Assembly (NCBI GenBank): GCA_005883775.1
Contig: VBEU01000126.1
Coordinates: forward strand, 1 to 8,132
Reading direction: 5' to 3'
DNA length: 8,132 nt
Source: Chloroflexota bacterium
Lineage (GTDB): Bacteria > Chloroflexota > Limnocylindria > P2-11E
Shown piece by piece: positions 4,566 to 8,132 of the stretch. Each line of letters begins with the position of its first letter. Position 1 is the stretch's first letter. Made by a program: the position numbers and the translations under genes. The notes below the pieces were generated by a model. The model did not search any database, had not been told where the DNA came from, and was given only the letters and a program-made list of their open reading frames with translations.

Positions 4566-5551
4566 GAAGTGTAGCGGCGGCCGAGGTTCTTGAATTGACG
4601 AGGTGGAATCCCGTTGGCCGCGCGTCGGCGCCTTTCGGATAACAGCTCGCAGGTATTGCAGATCCGACGGAGTCGTCCGCCGCGCATCGCGAGCCCGCTG
4701 TAGATGTGACCACGAACGCAACGCGTCGCGTCGCCCTTCAGCCGAACCTGGCCACGAAACTTCTCCAGCGTGACCTTCGCCTGCGCGACTTTGATCGAGC
4801 CGAGCCACGGCTCGGTTCGGTGGAGAACGTATTCGACAGCGTCCGTTCCTTCGGCGAGCCATCGATAATCGTCAGGGTCGCCGTGCCTTTCGATGCGACC
4901 AATGCCGCCGAAGACAGCATGGAGTCGCCTAAGGACCTCAGCCGGAATCCCGACCTCTCCATGCTGGGTTGCTGAAACGCGGACCCTGTACCAGCGAGGC
5001 CCCTTCTTGCGTTTCATCGAGCGCGCCAATCCGAAGCACCCTTCGGCATCCATGAATCCAGCGGCCCACGCGCGCTCCAGATCGCCTGGACTCGCGCTCG
5101 TTGCCGGGTTCGCCGCGTGGGCAAGGTGCTCGCTTGAGGCACGTCGGCTCGGTCTGGCCCTCAATCGACCGCTCCGATAACCATCAAGCACTTCCCGAAT
5201 GGCCGCGGCGGCTTGAGCTCGCTTTACTGGACCCAGATAGCGCCAGAGCAATGCGATCGCCGCTTGGGTCTCTTCGAACCCCCGCGTCTTCCACACGTAG
5301 ATTCCGTATTCGTTCGGACCGACGATCTTTCCCATTCCGAGCATCGCGGCCTGAAAGCGGTGCAGGACCTCTGGGGCTTCGCCATGACCGCGCTGCGGCA
5401 CGGTTGCTTGTAATCGCAGGTAGCGACTCTTCGTCTTGTTCGGAAAGTAGGCGATGGTGGAACCCTCGCCGTCGAAGAATCCGGCGGCCCAAGCGATCTG
5501 CAGAGGATCGAGCGAACTTAGCCGGCAATCGTCCGGCAGCGCGTCAGTCGT
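4562..5551 (-). CDS. LAGLIDADG homing endonuclease with C-terminal zinc finger, unusual start
   Basis: A single-chain endonuclease-like protein with two LAGLIDADG helices: WAAGFFDGEG (5491-5462) and WAAGFMDAEG (5068-5039). Both keep the acidic residue needed for cutting. Each is followed by a similar block: the first has PEVLHRFQAAMLGMGKIVG and YLGPVKRAQA, the second has AEVLRRLHAVFGGIGRI and WLGSIKVAQA. The C-terminus has a CxxGH...CxxC zinc finger (CVRGH, then CNTC, about 4720-4649) and a basic tail. It is free-standing, not inside an intron or intein, and directly precedes tRNA-Pro. The coding frame is open from 5560, just after a TAG, yet holds no ATG, GTG or TTG before GTG 5401, which would remove the first catalytic motif. 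I place the 5' end at ACG 5551, six bases after TAGAAT; CTG 5539 is an alternative. A nearby ATG (5559) opens another frame that stops after 13 codons, so a frameshift near the start is possible. Confidence 0.72.
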   Translation of the reverse strand, partial: TTDALPDDCRLSSLDPLQIAWAAGFFDGEGSTIAYFPNKTKSRYLRLQATVPQRGHGEAPEVLHRFQAAMLGMGKIVGPNEYGIYVWKTRGFEETQAAIALLWRYLGPVKRAQAAAAIREVLDGYRSGRLRARPSRRASSEHLAHAANPATSASPGDLERAWAAGFMDAEGCFGLARSMKRKKGPRWYRVRVSATQHGEVGIPAEVLRRLHAVFGGIGRIERHGDPDDYRWLAEGTDAVEYVLHRTEPWLGSIKVAQAKVTLEKFRGQVRLKGDATRCVRGHIYSGLAMRGGRLRRICNTCELLSERRRRAANGIPPRQFKNLGRRYTS

Positions 5552-5553
5552 GT

Positions 5554-5591
5554 CACCATTCTAGCACATCCGTTCGAAACTGAGAATGGTG
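5554..5591. repeat. 9-bp perfect inverted repeat with 20-bp spacer
   Basis: On the plus strand CACCATTCT (5554-5562) and AGAATGGTG (5583-5591) are perfect reverse complements flanking 20 bases that contain TTCGAA. It fills the gap between the receiver-kinase stop and the endonuclease start, and one arm contains part of the endonuclease's -10 box. It could be an operator, a weak transcription-end hairpin or an edge of a mobile unit; no T-run supports termination. Confidence 0.5.
5558..5563 (-). promoter_or_regulatory. -10 box TAGAAT upstream of the endonuclease
   Basis: TAGAAT on the minus strand is a near-consensus -10 hexamer. It is six bases from ACG 5551, the same spacing as at the 688, 1663 and 1681 starts. 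It overlaps one arm of the 9-bp inverted repeat. No clear -35 is seen. Confidence 0.45.
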
Positions 5592-5594
5592 GCG

Positions 5595-6872
5595 CTAGCG
5601 GCGCGCGGCGCTCGGTTGCACCACATCAGGTTTCGTCGCGCCGACCGGTACACGTGGGATGGTCACATTCAACCGGCTGCCCTTCGCCGCGCCGCGCTCG
5701 GCCCAGATGCGTCCGCCGTGGCGCACCACGATCTCCCTGCTGATGTAGAGACCGAGACCCATTCCCGCGGCGTCGCGCGCCGCACGATCCGGCGAGCGAT
5801 AGAAGAGACCGAAGATCGCGTCGAGCTCCTTCTCGGGGATCCCGATCCCTTCGTCGGTCACGGAGAGCCGCACGCCACCATCGTCCTCGGGACGGACATC
5901 GATCGTGATCGCTCCGCCGCTGGGCGAGTACTTGATCGCATTCGTCACGAGGTTGTTGAGCACCTGCTCGAGATGATCCCGATCGGCGGTCACGACGCTC
6001 TGAGAGTCGCGCGTGACGGAGATCTCGTGCGTCGTGGTCGTGAGCTGCATCCGCGTGGCCACCTCGTTCGCGAGCTCGCCCAGGTCGACGTCGCCGTAAC
6101 GGAACTCGATCCGGCCCGTCTGGATACGCGACACGTCGAGCAGCTCGTCGACGAGACGTGCGAGCTTGGTGGTCTGCCGGTACACCACGTCGAGCTGTTC
6201 GGTGATCCCGCGGAGCCCCTCCGCCACAGGCGACGCCCCGGCCGCCTCGCTCAGGCGGCGGACTCTTCGGAGCGCGACCTGGAGGAATCCGGACATCGCG
6301 GTGATCGGCGTCTTGAGCTCGTGCGACGCGATCGAAAGGAACTGCGACTTCATTCGGTCGAGCTCCTTGAGCTGCTCGTACCGCTCCTTCAGCTCCGCCG
6401 TCGCTTCGTCGATGCGCAGCTGCAGCGACGAGTTGAGGTTCGCGATCTCGCGGTTGGCTCGCTCCAGCTCGATCACCCGCGCGCGCAGCTCCTGCCCGAG
6501 TCGCCGGCGCTCGATCCCGCGCGCGACCGTGCTGCGAAGCTCCTCGACCTCGCTTGGCTTGACGAGATAGTCGTACGCGCCCGCGCGAATGGCCTGGATC
6601 GCCGATTCGAGCGAGGCGTACCCCGTGAGCATGATCGTGATGGTCTCGGGGTGACTTTCGCGGACCGCCTTCAGCACGTCGAGACCGTCGCCGTCCTCGA
6701 GGCGGAGGTCGGTGAGCACGAGGTCGTACTCGACGTCGCGCACCATCGCGCGGGCCTGGACCCCGCTCGTCGTCGTGGCCACGTTGTAGCCGTCGAGCTG
6801 GAGGATCGCCTTGATCGTGACGACGACGCTCTCCTCGTCGTCGACGACGAGGACCTTAAGCTGCTCGGGCAT
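5595..6872 (-). CDS. REC-HisKA-HATPase hybrid signalling protein
   Basis: A 425-residue soluble protein without membrane segments. The N-terminal receiver domain (about 5-118) has the acidic pair DDEES (11-12), phospho-acceptor Asp55 in LTDLRLEDGDG, Thr83 in MLTGY and Lys105 in YLVKP. A long coiled coil (about 120-175) follows. HisKA carries His184 in FLSIASHELKTPI. The HATPase has the N box (LEQVLNNLVTNAIKYS, 301-316), G1 (DEGIGIP, 340-346) and G2 (GMGLGLY, 370-376). All catalytic residues are present, so it should both accept phosphate on Asp55 and autophosphorylate. Its ATG (6872) lies inside the end of the upstream kinase gene (17-nt overlap), with a weak AGGGG 10 bases upstream, so translation is probably coupled. 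Its downstream response regulator is not in this window. Confidence 0.93.
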   Translation of the reverse strand: MPEQLKVLVVDDEESVVVTIKAILQLDGYNVATTTSGVQARAMVRDVEYDLVLTDLRLEDGDGLDVLKAVRESHPETITIMLTGYASLESAIQAIRAGAYDYLVKPSEVEELRSTVARGIERRRLGQELRARVIELERANREIANLNSSLQLRIDEATAELKERYEQLKELDRMKSQFLSIASHELKTPITAMSGFLQVALRRVRRLSEAAGASPVAEGLRGITEQLDVVYRQTTKLARLVDELLDVSRIQTGRIEFRYGDVDLGELANEVATRMQLTTTTHEISVTRDSQSVVTADRDHLEQVLNNLVTNAIKYSPSGGAITIDVRPEDDGGVRLSVTDEGIGIPEKELDAIFGLFYRSPDRAARDAAGMGLGLYISREIVVRHGGRIWAERGAAKGSRLNVTIPRVPVGATKPDVVQPSAARR

Positions 6873-8132
6873 CGCTTGGCGGCCCCTGGACTGGCAGGGT
6901 GATCATGAATGTCGTCCCCCGGCCGAGGCGGCTGCGCACGCGCATCGTGCCGCCGTGACTCTGCACGATGCCCTGGGATACCCAGAGCCCAAGACCGGTT
7001 CCCTTCCCAGGTTTCGTCGAGAAGAACGGCTCGAAGATCTGGGCGATGAGCTCGTCGGGAATCCCGTCGCCCGTGTCGCGCACCTGGACCTGGACGGCAT
7101 CGCGTCCGAAGAGCTCAGTCTCCGCGCCCGCACCGGCCTGCGTCGCGACGGTGATCGTCCCGCCCCTCGGCATCGAATCCGCGGCGTTGAGCAGCAGATT
7201 GAGCAGCACCTGCTTGAGCTGGTCCGCCGCCGCGCGTATCCGCGGCAGCGCCGGATCGAGCTGAGTCGCGATCTGGACCCCGCGCTCGCGGAGCCGCTTC
7301 GCGACGAGAGCACCGGCCTCCTCCACGAGCGCGTTGAGGTCGATCTCGCCCATCACTTCCTGCTGGCGGTAGAAGCCGAGCATCTGCCGGAGGATGCGCG
7401 ACATCCGCTGCGTCTCGCGCGACGCGATGTCGAGGTACTGGCGGTTGTTCGCGTCGGCGCCGAGCTCCTTCTGCAGCAGGTAGAGGGCGTTCTGCACGGC
7501 CTCGAGCGGATTGTTGATCTCGTGCGCGATCGATGCCGCGAGCCGCCCGGTCGCCGCGAGCTTCTCCGAATCGAACAGCACCTGCTCGAGTCGCCGCCGC
7601 TCCAGCTCGCGAAGGCGTCCGATGTCCTGCATGACGGAGACGATCGCGATCACCGCGCCACGTCCGTCTTTGATCTCGGTCGCGCTCACTTCCATCTCGA
7701 GGCGATCGTCGGTCCCGGGATCGGTCAGCCCGATCTCGCCCCGCTTCGACATCGCCGGATCGAGCCGAAGGCCGGCGAGGAACGACGTGAACCGCGCATC
7801 GTTCGCGAGCGCCGTGTGTGCCGCTCGCGATGTCGCCGACGCCGGCTTGAAGAGCCGCTCAGCCGCCGGATTCATCGACATGATGTGATTGTCGTTGTCC
7901 ACGACGATGATCGGGTTCGGCACGTTCCGGAGGACGAGGTCAAGTCGGTCGCGCTCGATCCGGATCTCTTCCTCCGCGCTTTGCAGCCGTTGACGACCAC
8001 GCGCCAGCTCCTCGCCGATGTGCCGGATATCGGTGACGTTCTTGAGCACGGAGACGGTGCCGCGCATGCCAACTCGGAAGTTCGTCGCGGGCGTGGTGAT
8101 GACCTCGTAGATCAGCTCCTCGCCTTCGATCG
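6856..8132 (-). CDS. PAS-domain sensor histidine kinase, 5' end beyond window
   Basis: The frame is open to the right edge; about 425 residues are visible, and the internal ATG at 8067 is not the true start. The first residues (about 8130-8035, ending TVSVLKNVTDIRHIGEEL) are the end of an upstream sensor domain, probably PAS or GAF. A coiled coil (RQRLQSAEEEIRIERDRL) is followed by a full PAS domain from VLRNVPNPIIVVDNDNHIMSMNPAAERLF to IAIVSVMQDIGRLRE. HisKA has the phospho-acceptor His in LAASIAHEINNPL. The HATPase carries LNLLLNAADSMP, DTGDGIP, FEPFFSTKPGKGTGLGL and a standard end, resembling NtrB/PAS kinases. No membrane segment is seen in the visible part. The TAA (6858-6856) lies within the next gene, and the pair probably forms one phosphorelay. 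Confidence 0.93.
   Translation of the reverse strand, partial: IEGEELIYEVITTPATNFRVGMRGTVSVLKNVTDIRHIGEELARGRQRLQSAEEEIRIERDRLDLVLRNVPNPIIVVDNDNHIMSMNPAAERLFKPASATSRAAHTALANDARFTSFLAGLRLDPAMSKRGEIGLTDPGTDDRLEMEVSATEIKDGRGAVIAIVSVMQDIGRLRELERRRLEQVLFDSEKLAATGRLAASIAHEINNPLEAVQNALYLLQKELGADANNRQYLDIASRETQRMSRILRQMLGFYRQQEVMGEIDLNALVEEAGALVAKRLRERGVQIATQLDPALPRIRAAADQLKQVLLNLLLNAADSMPRGGTITVATQAGAGAETELFGRDAVQVQVRDTGDGIPDELIAQIFEPFFSTKPGKGTGLGLWVSQGIVQSHGGTMRVRSRLGRGTTFMITLPVQGPPSDARAA

Noticed and set aside
5586..6902. 438-residue plus-strand frame antisense to the receiver-kinase
   Set aside because: It is the high-GC mirror of a clear histidine kinase; its translation is Arg/His/Asp/Leu-rich with no domain.
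7872..8072. 66-residue minus-strand frame and ATG 8067 as the kinase start
   Set aside because: The short frame is a shadow. The kinase frame continues upstream of 8067 with sensor-domain-like sequence to the window edge.
1..8132. CRISPR array, insertion sequence or prophage
   Set aside because: No spaced direct repeats, transposase, integrase or phage structural genes are visible.

Overview
This is a high-GC, densely packed bacterial chromosomal segment. No gap between genes exceeds about 130 bases. The closest parallels I recognise are in Chloroflexota and related soil or groundwater lineages (Limnocylindria- or Dormibacteria-like). They are an AhpE-type peroxiredoxin, a CAP protein with tandem NBR1-type FW domains, a LAGLIDADG protein next to a tRNA, and start codons set by a -10 box rather than a ribosome binding site. 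The lineage is an inference from gene style; there is no marker gene here. The window holds no phage, IS or CRISPR structure.

Layout. Bases 1-688 (minus) encode a HAD hydrolase that runs off the left edge, and it diverges from an unrecognised 148-residue protein (711-1157, plus). That gene converges, with overlapping stop codons, on the most interesting gene: an AhpE-like peroxiredoxin (1663-1154, minus). Its peroxidatic cysteine codon is an in-frame TGA, followed by a strong hairpin where a bacterial SECIS belongs, so I read it as one selenoprotein and not two broken ORFs. A 17-bp gap holding two overlapping -10 boxes separates it from a small zinc-ribbon protein (1681-1890, plus). Next are a secreted CAP/SCP protein with two tandem FW Ig-like domains (3546-1900, minus), a pair of hairpins, and a 12-codon lysine-rich mini-ORF with an exceptionally strong Shine-Dalgarno sequence. 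The stop codon of the next gene upstream, a 4Fe-4S uracil-DNA glycosylase (4427-3723, minus), lies inside that Shine-Dalgarno sequence. Then come tRNA-Pro(GGG) (4528-4455, minus) and a two-motif LAGLIDADG endonuclease with a zinc finger (minus, ending at 4562) that has no conventional start codon.

The right third is a two-gene signalling operon on the minus strand: a PAS histidine kinase (from beyond 8132 down to 6856) overlapping by 17 nt a REC-HisKA-HATPase protein (6872-5595). The first kinase probably phosphorylates the receiver domain of the second, which in turn carries its own kinase core.

A recurring feature is the spacing TANNNT, then six bases, then the start codon, which implies leaderless mRNAs. 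It is seen at 688, 1663 and 1681, and at the unusual 5551 start. At two divergent gene pairs the two -10 boxes overlap as TANNNTA, so the predicted start sites lie 18 bp apart.
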